Shown here: positions 10,253 to 20,091 of the stretch, piece by piece | Layout: every line of letters starts with the position of its first letter | How positions within the stretch are numbered: the first letter of the stretch is position 1 | Assembly: GCA_947493265.1 (NCBI GenBank) | Contig: CANLQL010000001.1 | Location: 186,001 to 250,000 of the forward strand | Direction: 5' to 3' | DNA: 64,000 nucleotides | Source: an uncultured Litoreibacter sp. | GTDB taxonomy: Bacteria; Pseudomonadota; Alphaproteobacteria; Rhodobacterales; Rhodobacteraceae | Notes under the pieces: model-generated | Databases searched by the model: none | Told to the model about the DNA's origin: nothing | Seen by the model: only the letters and a program-made list of their open reading frames with translations | Made by a program: the position numbers and the translations under genes

Positions 10253-11083
10253 TTGGAACATCTTAACGATGGTAGCTCTAAAGAACTGCTCGAAACGACA
10301 CCGGACCACATGATCAACCGAAGCCGCGATATCCTCAAGCTTGGACGCGACGGACCGCAATTGCGCAAATGGGAACGCGCAGCACGCGGTGCGGGCGATC
10401 TTGATTTGGCTCAGCTGCGAAAGCTTCGGACCGAAGCGCGCAAATTGCGCCGTCATATCGATGAAGTGGTGCACGTGGCCGATGGCAGGTTGGCGCTTCC
10501 GCGCATTGGCAGCAACGCAATTTCGCGGCCTGCGCAATCCGATTGGGCCTTCCGGCCAGAGATCTGGCGCGGGCCGATCAGACCCAATGGCGTTGCTGCG
10601 GCAAAGAATGGCGACCGGATCGGGCAGGCTGCAACGCTGCATCATGATTGCAAAATCTCTGAGCTGACATTGCGCCAGATCAGGAACACGCGCGAAGACG
10701 ATCTGGCCCCGTTTGGCCTACGCCTGGACGTGTTCAAGTTTGATGGAAGCTTTCTGTCATTGGTGATTGATCTTTCCGATGACGCCGTCGAAGGCTTGCG
10801 CCGCATCCATATCCTGCGTCTTGAAGCGAATGTTGAAACCGAAAAACCGCTGGAAATTTTCGCCCGTTTGAATATCAAATACGGGCCAAATGTCGAACAA
10901 GTCGTGCGGGAGCTTTCGGGCCGATCCACACCCCTTGTTGCGGAGTTTGATCTGGCCCACACCAAGGTCAATGAAAACCGAATTGAACGTGTTTGGGTCG
11001 ATCTGATCTTTGAAGAGCCCGAGATGAATGAAATAAGCCTGCGTGATCTGACGTTCAGCCGTCGCCCGCGCGCAGACTTCTAA
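10253..11083 (+). CDS. Conserved hypothetical protein (DUF6478-like)
   Basis: A 276-residue protein with no signal peptide and no membrane segment. The N-terminal third is very rich in arginine and lysine (LRKLRTEARKLRRHIDEV), followed by a beta-rich domain with LTLRQIRNTREDDLAPFGLR and FDGSFLSLVIDL and ending in LRDLTFSRRPRADF. From memory this resembles the uncharacterised DUF6478 family of Rhodobacterales; that assignment is recall, not a search. The longest frame opens with TTG at 10253 without a clear ribosome site; an in-frame ATG at 10310 is an equally plausible start. No function can be inferred. Confidence 0.72.
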   Translation: MEHLNDGSSKELLETTPDHMINRSRDILKLGRDGPQLRKWERAARGAGDLDLAQLRKLRTEARKLRRHIDEVVHVADGRLALPRIGSNAISRPAQSDWAFRPEIWRGPIRPNGVAAAKNGDRIGQAATLHHDCKISELTLRQIRNTREDDLAPFGLRLDVFKFDGSFLSLVIDLSDDAVEGLRRIHILRLEANVETEKPLEIFARLNIKYGPNVEQVVRELSGRSTPLVAEFDLAHTKVNENRIERVWVDLIFEEPEMNEISLRDLTFSRRPRADF

Positions 11084-11103
11084 GACAGCAAAGGGAGCCG
11101 TGC

Positions 11104-11484
11104 ATGACTGATCTGACTATGACCAAGACCCGCATTCAAGCCGGCATCTATGAAGCTGTCGTGTCCCTGAAGCCAGGTCGCGACACGATCCCGAAAATCA
11201 GTGCGTATCTGTTTGGCAAAGAACAACCCGGCGTTTCGATCAGTGACGTTCCGCAAGACCCGGCCAATTGGCTGGTTCGGTTTTCGATCCCCTCGGAAGC
11301 GCTTACCGACGGAATCCAGACATTCGTCTTTGTCGACACCGAAACCGGTGAAAAGCTTGATAGTTTTTCAATCGTCACCGGGGAACCGCTCAGCGATGAT
11401 CTGAACGCGGAAGTTGATTTGCTCCGCTCAGAACTGGACATGCTGAAGAAGGCGTTTCGCAGGCATTGCCTCGACACCATGTAA
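11104..11484 (+). CDS. Conserved hypothetical protein
   Basis: A 126-residue protein that follows the previous hypothetical gene after 20 bases with an AAAGGGAG ribosome site. It is predicted to be mostly beta strands, ending in a helix (LNAEVDLLRSELDMLKKAFRRHC) that looks like a short coiled coil and could drive oligomerisation. No catalytic motif, signal peptide or membrane segment is visible. Together with the preceding gene it probably forms a two-gene unit of unknown role. I do not recognise the family. Confidence 0.7.
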   Translation: MTDLTMTKTRIQAGIYEAVVSLKPGRDTIPKISAYLFGKEQPGVSISDVPQDPANWLVRFSIPSEALTDGIQTFVFVDTETGEKLDSFSIVTGEPLSDDLNAEVDLLRSELDMLKKAFRRHCLDTM

Positions 11485-11497
11485 CCCGCTCGTATGA

Positions 11498-13588
<2,091 letters not shown>

Positions 13589-13768
13589 CCACACGAAGCC
13601 TTGTTTTCAACTGATTTAGCCCTGTTTTTACTGGTTAAGGACGTGATCCCAGCTGTTTCGTCTTATTCAACGATTCCATAAATATTCCACGAATGGTCGC
13701 GTTGCGTTCGCATTCCTGCCTCATTTCGACGCCATACAGATTGCCAATCAATACCTGAGGGGACGTCA

Positions 13769-14674
13769 ATGGATCGTCTAACTGAAATGGAGGCCTTCGC
13801 CACGGTAGTGGATCAAGGTGGCTTCACCGACGCCGCGAGAAAGATGGGCATTTCGAAATCTGCCGTTTCGAAACATGTTTCCTCGCTTGAAACGCGTCTT
13901 GGTGCTCGCCTTTTGAACCGCACGACGCGTCGCGTAAGTCCTACCGAAATAGGCCTGGCCTATTACGACCGCGCCCGGCGCGTGCTCAATGATGCAGGCG
14001 AAGCTGATGCTTTGGTCTCTTCCATGCAGAGCGCGCCGTCCGGTCTACTAAGAATTTCCGTCGCAACTGATTTTGGTGTGAACCATATGTCGCCTATCTT
14101 GGGTGACTTCCTGGTCGATTACCCCGATATCACTGTGAACATGGTGCTCAACAACCGCTATGTGGAACTGATCAGCGAAGGGTTCGACCTTGCGATCCGC
14201 ATCGGTGAGATGGAAGACAGCTCGCTGCGCGCTCGGAAACTGACCGAGACCACGAAGCGTTTGATCGCCAGCCCCAAATATTTCGAGCAGTTCGGCCATC
14301 CCGAAAAGATCGATGACCTGAACGAGCATAAATTGCTGCATTATTCCAACCAATCTGCAGGCAACGTCTGGAAACTGACCGCCCCATCAGGGGAAAAGCG
14401 TCAGGTTCGCACGCAAGGATGGTTGACGGTTAATGACGGGCAATCTCTGCTGAACGCCTGTGTATCTGGTCTCGGCATCGCTTATCTGCCCAGCTTCCTC
14501 TATGCAGAAGCATTGGCCGACGGGCTTGTGGCGGAAGCCATGCCTGATCTGCCTGCCGAAAAACAAGGGATCTACGCAGTTTACCCGCCCGGCCGCTACA
14601 CGCAGCCAAAGGTACGGACGTTCATTGATTTCCTCGTGGAAGCTTTCCGCGAAAAAGGCCCAGACGCCTGGTAA
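13769..14674 (+). CDS. LysR family transcriptional regulator
   Basis: A 301-residue LysR-type regulator. The N-terminal winged helix-turn-helix (residues about 1-60; FTDAARKMGISKSAVSKHVSSLE) is followed by the periplasmic-binding-protein-like effector domain with ISVATDFGVNHMSPIL and the FDLAIRIGEMEDSSL stretch common to LysR members acting on aromatic or aldehyde metabolism. The start follows a GAGGGGAC ribosome site. It is not divergent from any gene, so the usual LysR target guess is unavailable; the 180-base gap upstream is its own promoter region. It is convergent with the OmpA-like gene, eight bases apart. Confidence 0.9.
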   Translation: MDRLTEMEAFATVVDQGGFTDAARKMGISKSAVSKHVSSLETRLGARLLNRTTRRVSPTEIGLAYYDRARRVLNDAGEADALVSSMQSAPSGLLRISVATDFGVNHMSPILGDFLVDYPDITVNMVLNNRYVELISEGFDLAIRIGEMEDSSLRARKLTETTKRLIASPKYFEQFGHPEKIDDLNEHKLLHYSNQSAGNVWKLTAPSGEKRQVRTQGWLTVNDGQSLLNACVSGLGIAYLPSFLYAEALADGLVAEAMPDLPAEKQGIYAVYPPGRYTQPKVRTFIDFLVEAFREKGPDAW

Positions 14675-14681
14675 TCTGATC

Positions 14682-15614
14682 CTAAGGATCCTCTACACTG
14701 ATAAGAACCGCCTCAACACGGCGGTTCTTTGCACGTCCGGCTTCCGTGGAATTGCTTGAGATCGGGGATAGATACCCGACTCCATCAGCAATCACCTGAT
14801 TTTGCGAAACACCCAACTCGACCAACCGACGCGACACCGATTGCGCGCGTTTACGGGATAGGGAAATATTGTTGGCCAGTGACCCAACCGCATCGGTATG
14901 GCCAACCAATGCAATCTGCCTGGATCGATCTTCCCCCAGGAACTGCGCCAGCATCGCGAGGGACGCGTAATCCTTGGCGTCCAGATTCGAAGATCCGGTG
15001 ACAAATTCAAGGTCTTCGAGAATGATGTGCCCCGCTGTCAATAACTGCGAGATTTCTGGCGTCTGCGGCGTGGTCGGGACAGTTGGGTTTTCCGGGATCG
15101 GGACCGCGCTTGCATCCCCACCCCCGACAGAGATCATCTGAACATGGGCCTGGTTTGGGCTGCGGCTGACGAACAAGCTCAGATATTCCGGGATCGCCCC
15201 ACCCAGCCTTTGCGCGGCAAGATAGCGAAAATCACCAAGGTCGATATGCATGGCCGGTTCCGGCAAAACATCGGTCTCAAACCGGAAGTCAAACCCGCCG
15301 CATTCGCGTGTTTCGCATTCATAAAGAAGCTCAAAGCCGCGCCGCTCAACTTGCTGGCGCAGATTGTCCATCACCGCAAGCGACGTGGGATCGGTTTGTT
15401 GTATGCGCCAGGCTTGCGTGGTTTGCGGACCCTCAGCCACCAAGGTCTGAATGAAGCCTTCGCTATAGGGCCCGATCGGCATCTTGTAGCTTGCAAAATC
15501 CACGGCGCTGCTATGCATTTCCGTTACATTCCCTTGAAATTCCAAGACTATTTCTGCCGACAGAGGCATCGACCACAGACAAAGGCCAATCAGGGAAAAC
15601 GACGCTGCTTTCAC
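14682..15614 (-). CDS. OmpA family protein
   Basis: A 310-residue exported protein with an N-terminal signal peptide (about 20 residues, ending near LSAEI). The N-terminal 180 residues form an uncharacterised domain with two cysteines in YECETRECGGFDF. A proline- and threonine-rich linker near residue 185 follows, then a C-terminal OmpA-like peptidoglycan-binding domain with the LVGHTDAVG and NRRVEAVL motifs. It probably sits in the periplasm or outer membrane bound to the cell wall. Its start overlaps the stop of the AhpD-like gene (ATGA), making it the last gene of a four-gene operon. Confidence 0.86.
   Translation of the reverse strand: MKAASFSLIGLCLWSMPLSAEIVLEFQGNVTEMHSSAVDFASYKMPIGPYSEGFIQTLVAEGPQTTQAWRIQQTDPTSLAVMDNLRQQVERRGFELLYECETRECGGFDFRFETDVLPEPAMHIDLGDFRYLAAQRLGGAIPEYLSLFVSRSPNQAHVQMISVGGGDASAVPIPENPTVPTTPQTPEISQLLTAGHIILEDLEFVTGSSNLDAKDYASLAMLAQFLGEDRSRQIALVGHTDAVGSLANNISLSRKRAQSVSRRLVELGVSQNQVIADGVGYLSPISSNSTEAGRAKNRRVEAVLISVEDP
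14703..14729 (+). terminator. Terminator-like hairpin inside the ompA-like 3' coding end
   Basis: A perfect 10-bp stem (14703-14712 with 14720-14729, seven-base loop) lies 29 bases past the LysR stop codon. Its + strand product ends in CTTT, so it could terminate the LysR transcript, although the T run is short. The hairpin lies within the last codons of the OmpA-like gene on the opposite strand. Function is inferred from structure and position only. Confidence 0.45.
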
Positions 15615-16183
15615 CGATTTGCCGCGTGATAATCGTCATTTGGGCGCATATCGACGGCAGACGCCATGCGGTTCGTCATGTTGAAGAAGCTCGCCACGGC
15701 GGCAATATCCCAAATGTCACGGTCATTAAATCCGACCTGACGCAGCTTTTCGCGGTCTGGCTCTTCTATCTTGTAGCTTGCTTCGGTCATCTTCACCGCG
15801 AAATCCAACATTGCGCGGGTGCGGGCATCTAGATCTGCGACCCGGTAGTTGATCACCAAGGCCTCCCCCAACTTCGGATCGCCGGACAATTCACGCACTG
15901 CCGCCCCATGCGCGACCAGACAATAAAAGCAACGGTTCACAGCGGATACGACGACCGCAATCATTTCGCGTTCCAGTTTACTAAGACCGCTATCGGCAAG
16001 CATCAGGTCATTGTAGAGCCCCGAAAACGCGTTCAGTTTCGCCTCATCAAACGCATAGGCTGTCAGCACATTCGGGACCATTCCCAGCTTCTCGACACAG
16101 ATATCAAAGTATTTCTGCATCTGCGGCGGCATCGGGTCGAGCGGCGGCAAATCGAGGGCAGTGACTTTCGGTGTGTCTTTCAC
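15611..16183 (-). CDS. Peroxidase-related AhpD-like protein
   Basis: A 190-residue protein of the carboxymuconolactone decarboxylase/AhpD fold. The motif NRCFYCLVAHGAAV near residue 83 holds the CxxC pair and the nearby histidine that form the redox centre of alkylhydroperoxidase D. The length and the N-terminal PPLDPMPP stretch fit the 'peroxidase-related' subfamily. It probably reduces peroxides or takes part in thiol chemistry; the electron donor is unknown. It lies in an operon downstream of a GNAT gene (15-base gap) and upstream of an OmpA-like gene (ATGA overlap). Confidence 0.84.
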   Translation of the reverse strand: MKDTPKVTALDLPPLDPMPPQMQKYFDICVEKLGMVPNVLTAYAFDEAKLNAFSGLYNDLMLADSGLSKLEREMIAVVVSAVNRCFYCLVAHGAAVRELSGDPKLGEALVINYRVADLDARTRAMLDFAVKMTEASYKIEEPDREKLRQVGFNDRDIWDIAAVASFFNMTNRMASAVDMRPNDDYHAANR

Positions 16184-16198
16184 AGGTCCAGTTCTTTC

Positions 16199-16906
16199 TT
16201 AGGTCTTGATGCGGTAGTGATAGCCTGCAATTTCGCGCATCCCCAATCGACTGTAAAGCGCAAGGGCCGCGCTGTTGGCGCGCGTCACGGCCAGCATCAT
16301 ATCAGTGGCACCATGCGCTGCACCCCAATGGGCGGCTGCCCGCATCATATGACCGGCCATTCCGCTGCGCCGTTGATGCGGAAGCACCTCCAAAGCATGG
16401 ATCATCACTGAGGTTTCGTGGATCGCAGCGAATGCCGTCCCTCCCGGCTTTTCATTGATCCGGCCTAAGATGCCTGTCTTTGGTAGGGCGACCCGATCCA
16501 TGATCTTCAATCTGGCCGGGCCAATACCGCCCTTTGCCCAAATGTCCGTCATGATCTGCAATGGCTCCCAAATCGGGAAGCAGGTTACAGGCGGAACGGG
16601 TTGAGCGGTCAGAACGTTGATATCACAATGCAACAGAACTGTTGGATCAACGATCTCGTAGCCGTTTTCTGCGAGAACAGTGTCTATTTCTGTCTGATCA
16701 TGACGAACCGAAAACAAGTTGGGTTGGCCAAGCCCAACCATTTGCGCTTCAGCTTCCGCAAGCTCCGCCGTTGAAAACACCTGCTCACTGGACGATGCCG
16801 AAACCCGCTTGCCGCCACCGTGACCTTCGCGAAACGTAAACTTCCCAGTCTGGAACGACCGAACCGGTGCCCAAGTGGCTTCGAGGGTCTCAAACGGATC
16901 AGTCAT
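16199..16906 (-). CDS. GNAT family N-acetyltransferase
   Basis: A 235-residue acetyltransferase. The C-terminal 100 residues hold the GNAT core: the acetyl-CoA loop HQRRSGMAGHMMRAA, with the R/QxxGxG/A-like pattern, then NSAALALYSRLGM typical of motif B. The N-terminal 110 residues appear to be a degenerate second GNAT-like lobe. The acceptor is unknown. It overlaps the end of the CinA-like gene by 4 bases (ATGA), so its translation is coupled to that gene. Confidence 0.85.
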   Translation of the reverse strand: MTDPFETLEATWAPVRSFQTGKFTFREGHGGGKRVSASSSEQVFSTAELAEAEAQMVGLGQPNLFSVRHDQTEIDTVLAENGYEIVDPTVLLHCDINVLTAQPVPPVTCFPIWEPLQIMTDIWAKGGIGPARLKIMDRVALPKTGILGRINEKPGGTAFAAIHETSVMIHALEVLPHQRRSGMAGHMMRAAAHWGAAHGATDMMLAVTRANSAALALYSRLGMREIAGYHYRIKT

Positions 16907-17634
16907 GAAGCCTCTAGACCCAGAAGGGAGGCAAGCTGATCGGTAACCTGATCAAGCTCCGTCTGATCCGTGCCGCGGATAACAATGTTCGAGCCATAGA
17001 TCCCATCTTTTTGAAACGGGTAGGACCCAAAGGACAAATGGTCGTTTTCAGCCGCCAATGACCCTAGCGGACCAGCAAGATCACCTTCGCCACGCTCCAC
17101 CCGCAGCGTGTTCGATAAAAGCGGCGCACCGCCGGTCAATGTCGGCAAAACAGACGCGACCATCGCATTGAAGACGGATGGGACACCCGCCATGACATAC
17201 ACATTTTCAAGCTTGAACCCTGGGGCCACGGAAACCGGGTTGTCGATTAGGTCCGCACCGTCGGGGATGCGTGCCATCCGCAAGCGCGCCGCGTTCAGTT
17301 CAGACCCTGTTTTTGCGTAATGCGCCGCCAACAATGCGCGCGCGTCTTCGCGGATGTCGACATTCGTTCCAAAAGCCAAGCCGATCGCATCAGCAGTTAT
17401 GTCATCGTGGGTCGGCCCGATGCCGCCTGATGTGAAGACATGATCAAAGCGATTACTGAGCGCTTGGACAGCCGCGACAATATCTTCCTGTTCATCCGAG
17501 ACAACGCGAACCTCTTTCAGATCGATACCAGCTTGGGTCAGCTGACCTGCCAGATGGTACATATTCGCGTCACGGGTTCTGCCGGACAGGATTTCGTCCC
17601 CGATGACGAGCATGGCGGCGGTTGGGTTCGGCAT
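16903..17634 (-). CDS. CinA-type competence/damage-inducible domain protein (molybdopterin-binding fold)
   Basis: A 243-residue protein consisting only of the MoaB/MogA-like domain found at the N-terminus of CinA: AAMLVIGDEILSGRTRDAN at the start, TSGGIGPTHDDITADAIG near residue 72, and VMAGVPSVFNAM near residue 158. The C-terminal nicotinamide-nucleotide amidase domain of full CinA is absent. The start is placed at MPNPTAAM because an AAGGAG ribosome site lies eight bases upstream; a longer frame reaches 17682 and would collide with sfsA. It is divergent from sfsA with only 46 bases between and heads a four-gene operon. Confidence 0.86.
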   Translation of the reverse strand: MPNPTAAMLVIGDEILSGRTRDANMYHLAGQLTQAGIDLKEVRVVSDEQEDIVAAVQALSNRFDHVFTSGGIGPTHDDITADAIGLAFGTNVDIREDARALLAAHYAKTGSELNAARLRMARIPDGADLIDNPVSVAPGFKLENVYVMAGVPSVFNAMVASVLPTLTGGAPLLSNTLRVERGEGDLAGPLGSLAAENDHLSFGSYPFQKDGIYGSNIVIRGTDQTELDQVTDQLASLLGLEAS

Positions 17635-17680
17635 CTTCGCGCTCCTTGTCTGTCGCTGACCAGAGGTATAGGGCTCCTGC

Positions 17681-18400
17681 ATGCGCTTTCAAACCCCACT
17701 TGTGCCCGCCACTTTGATCCGACGCTACAAGAGATTTCTTGCCGATATTCGCTTAGATACCGGTCAGGAGGTCACTGCACATTGCCCCAATCCTGGCGCG
17801 ATGCTTGGGCTGCAAGATGACGGAATGCGAATTTGGGTTGAGCCAAATGACGATCCCAGGAAAAAGCTGAAATACGGGTGGCGTCTGGCGGAACTTGGTG
17901 ATGGCCATTTCGCGGGGATCGACACCGGCGTGCCAAACAAAGTCATCAAAGATGCACTGCTAGGCCGGAAGATCCCGGAACTGGCCAACTATGAAACCGT
18001 CCGTCCGGAGGTGAAATACGGCCAAAACAGCCGGATAGATTTTCTGCTGATTCAGGCCGGATTGCCCGACGCCTATGTTGAAGTTAAGAACGTCCATCTC
18101 CGCCGCGAAAAGGATTGGGCCGAGTTTCCTGATTGCGTTACCGAACGGGGTCGCAAGCATCTTGAGGAGCTGTCCAGAATAGTTGACACTGGCCATCGGG
18201 CTGTCATGTTATATCTCGTTCAGCGCACCGATTGCAGCCGTTTCCGGCTCGCGGCCGATTTAGACCCGAAATATGCTGACGCCTTTGATAAAGCGCGGGA
18301 AAAGGGAATTGAAATTTTGTGCTACGGGACCAATATCACTCCTGAGCACGTGGAGCTGGGTCACCAGCTCTTTGTAGACCCGGATCGGCAGGCACGGTAA
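17681..18400 (+). CDS. sfsA: DNA/RNA nuclease SfsA
   Basis: A 239-residue SfsA family protein. Conserved features are the N-terminal RRYKRFLADI, the AHCPNPGAMLGL motif near residue 33, and the nuclease-like core with RIDFLL, DAYVEVKNVHL and FPDCVTERGRKHLEEL, in which Asp, Glu and Lys match the PD-(D/E)XK arrangement. SfsA was named as a sugar-fermentation stimulation protein in E. coli and later described as a nuclease. It lies upstream of map with a 55-base gap. Length is normal. Confidence 0.92.
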   Translation: MRFQTPLVPATLIRRYKRFLADIRLDTGQEVTAHCPNPGAMLGLQDDGMRIWVEPNDDPRKKLKYGWRLAELGDGHFAGIDTGVPNKVIKDALLGRKIPELANYETVRPEVKYGQNSRIDFLLIQAGLPDAYVEVKNVHLRREKDWAEFPDCVTERGRKHLEELSRIVDTGHRAVMLYLVQRTDCSRFRLAADLDPKYADAFDKAREKGIEILCYGTNITPEHVELGHQLFVDPDRQAR

Positions 18401-18455
18401 GCCGCTGATGATTGAAACGGGTCAGCAGACAGACGGAAAAAGCAAGGGGCGCTAA

Positions 18456-19268
18456 GTGGAGCATCCGCATAAAGGAAGAATGACACGCGACGGAATTCGC
18501 ATCCATGAGGATGGGGATTTTGTAGGTATGCATGCCGCCGGAGAACTGGCCGCGACGATTTTGGACAAGGTCGCGCCCCATGTGGTGCCGGGAACAACCA
18601 CCGAAAAACTGGACCAGCTGATCACAGATATGGTGGAGGCCGCTGGGGCCAAGTCCGCAACGATTGGATATAAAGGCTACAAGCACGCGTCCTGCATCAG
18701 CGTGAACCATGTCGTGTGCCACGGCATTCCCGGACCAAAAACGCTCAAAGACGGCGATATTCTGAATGTCGATGTCACGGTGATCGTCGATGGCTGGTTT
18801 GGCGACACAAGTCGGATGTATGTCGCTGGCAAGCCCAACCGAAAAGCGGAACGTTTGATCCAGGTCACTCATGACGCGCTGTTCAAAGGGATTGAGCAAG
18901 TCAAACCCGGCAATACGTTTGGCGATATCGGCTATGCGATCCAGAAATACGTTGAATCGAACCGTATGTCCGTTGTGCGGGATTTCTGTGGTCACGGACT
19001 GGGTCGGGTTTTCCACGCGCCGCCAAATGTCTTGCATTACGGACGGCCGGGCACGAACGCAATCCTTGAGGAAGGCATGTTTTTCACGATTGAACCGATG
19101 GTCAATCTTGGACGTCCAGAAACGAAAGTTCTGGCCGACGATTGGACAGCTGTGACCCGCGACAAATCCCTGTCAGCGCAGTTTGAGCATTCTGTCGGTG
19201 TGACCTCCGATGGTGTTGAGATTTTCACGCTGTCACCCTCCGACATGTACCATCCGACATATCTCTGA
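18456..19268 (+). CDS. map: Type I methionine aminopeptidase
   Basis: A 270-residue metallopeptidase that removes the initiator methionine from nascent proteins. The metal ligands are visible in the usual order: VDVTVIVDGWFGDTS (two Asp), GHGLGRVFHAPP (His), FFTIEPMV (Glu) and QFEHSVGVT (Glu). The conserved HGIPGP motif is near residue 88. The frame opens with GTG at 18456 after an AAGGGG ribosome site; an ATG at 18480 is too close to its own AAGGA to be likely. The following 55-base gap holds a CtrA-like site for radC. Confidence 0.93.
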   Translation: MEHPHKGRMTRDGIRIHEDGDFVGMHAAGELAATILDKVAPHVVPGTTTEKLDQLITDMVEAAGAKSATIGYKGYKHASCISVNHVVCHGIPGPKTLKDGDILNVDVTVIVDGWFGDTSRMYVAGKPNRKAERLIQVTHDALFKGIEQVKPGNTFGDIGYAIQKYVESNRMSVVRDFCGHGLGRVFHAPPNVLHYGRPGTNAILEEGMFFTIEPMVNLGRPETKVLADDWTAVTRDKSLSAQFEHSVGVTSDGVEIFTLSPSDMYHPTYL

Positions 19269-19284
19269 AATCGTCCCATAAATT

Positions 19285-19299
19285 TTAAGACAGATTTAA
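19285..19299 (+). promoter_or_regulatory. CtrA-like operator (TTAA-N7-TTAA) upstream of radC
   Basis: The full two-half-site pattern TTAA-N7-TTAA is present, inside a larger inverted repeat TTTTAA-N7-TTTTAA-complement at 19283-19301. It lies 25 bases before the radC start. This matches the binding consensus of the alphaproteobacterial response regulator CtrA, which in Rhodobacterales controls gene-transfer-agent, motility and competence or recombination genes. Binding is inferred. Confidence 0.5.
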
Positions 19300-19323
19300 A
19301 AAGAATCATGCCTGTCTACGGGC

Positions 19324-20091
19324 ATGACTCGTTCTGTTTCTCAATTTTCTGAAAGCCCGATCGCGGGGTTTGGTCAGCGGTTTGCGGTCGACGCCAGCGC
19401 GACATATGCAGCACCGACAGGTACACGGCTAAATGCAAGGTTCATGCGTGCCGGCGCAGATGCATTGCCCGATGATGAGCTTTTAGAACTGTGCCTTCAG
19501 CGGTCCGTGCCGCACCGAAAACTGCGGCCTCTCGTCGATCAGCTTCTCGGCAAGTTTGGTGACTTTAACCACGTGATGGCAGCATCACCGGCGCAACTCA
19601 CCAATATCGCAGGCCTGGGCGCTGAGGTTATTCAAGACCTGAAGATCGTTGAGGCGTCAGCGCACCGTATGGCACAGGCAAGGATTTTGCAGACTGACGT
19701 TATTTCAAGTTGGGACAGCTTGATACGCTACTGCAAAACCCGCATGGCCCATTTGCAGACAGAACAATTCCGGGTGCTCTTTCTGAACCGGAAAAACGTC
19801 CTAATCGCGGATGAAGCGCAAGGTGGCGGAACTGTCGATCATGTCCCAGTTTATCCTCGCGAAATTCTGAAGCGTGCGTTGGAATTGAACGCATCGGCCC
19901 TAATCCTGATCCACAATCATCCATCCGGTGATCCCACCCCGTCTGATGCGGATATCGCAATGACAAAGAAGATCGCCGAAGGGGCGAACGCCTTAAGTCT
20001 GATTTTGCATGACCACATCATCGTTGGAAAATCGGACGTGTATTCGTTCCGATCAGTCGGGCATATCCGCGACGAAACAGGGTCTATTTAA
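19324..20091 (+). CDS. radC: RadC family JAB/MPN domain protein
   Basis: A 255-residue RadC protein. The N-terminal helix-hairpin-helix-like region (about residues 40-110, with NIAGLGAEVIQDLK) is followed by the JAB domain whose zinc motif is ILIHNHPSGDPTPSDAD. RadC is annotated as a DNA-repair protein, but its biochemical role is unsettled; it is linked to competence and recombination. No clear ribosome site precedes the ATG at 19324, and the start codon lies in the right arm of a 7-bp hairpin (19306-19312 with 19321-19327). Its 3' end overlaps the convergent OmpA-like gene by 8 bases. Confidence 0.9.
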   Translation: MTRSVSQFSESPIAGFGQRFAVDASATYAAPTGTRLNARFMRAGADALPDDELLELCLQRSVPHRKLRPLVDQLLGKFGDFNHVMAASPAQLTNIAGLGAEVIQDLKIVEASAHRMAQARILQTDVISSWDSLIRYCKTRMAHLQTEQFRVLFLNRKNVLIADEAQGGGTVDHVPVYPREILKRALELNASALILIHNHPSGDPTPSDADIAMTKKIAEGANALSLILHDHIIVGKSDVYSFRSVGHIRDETGSI

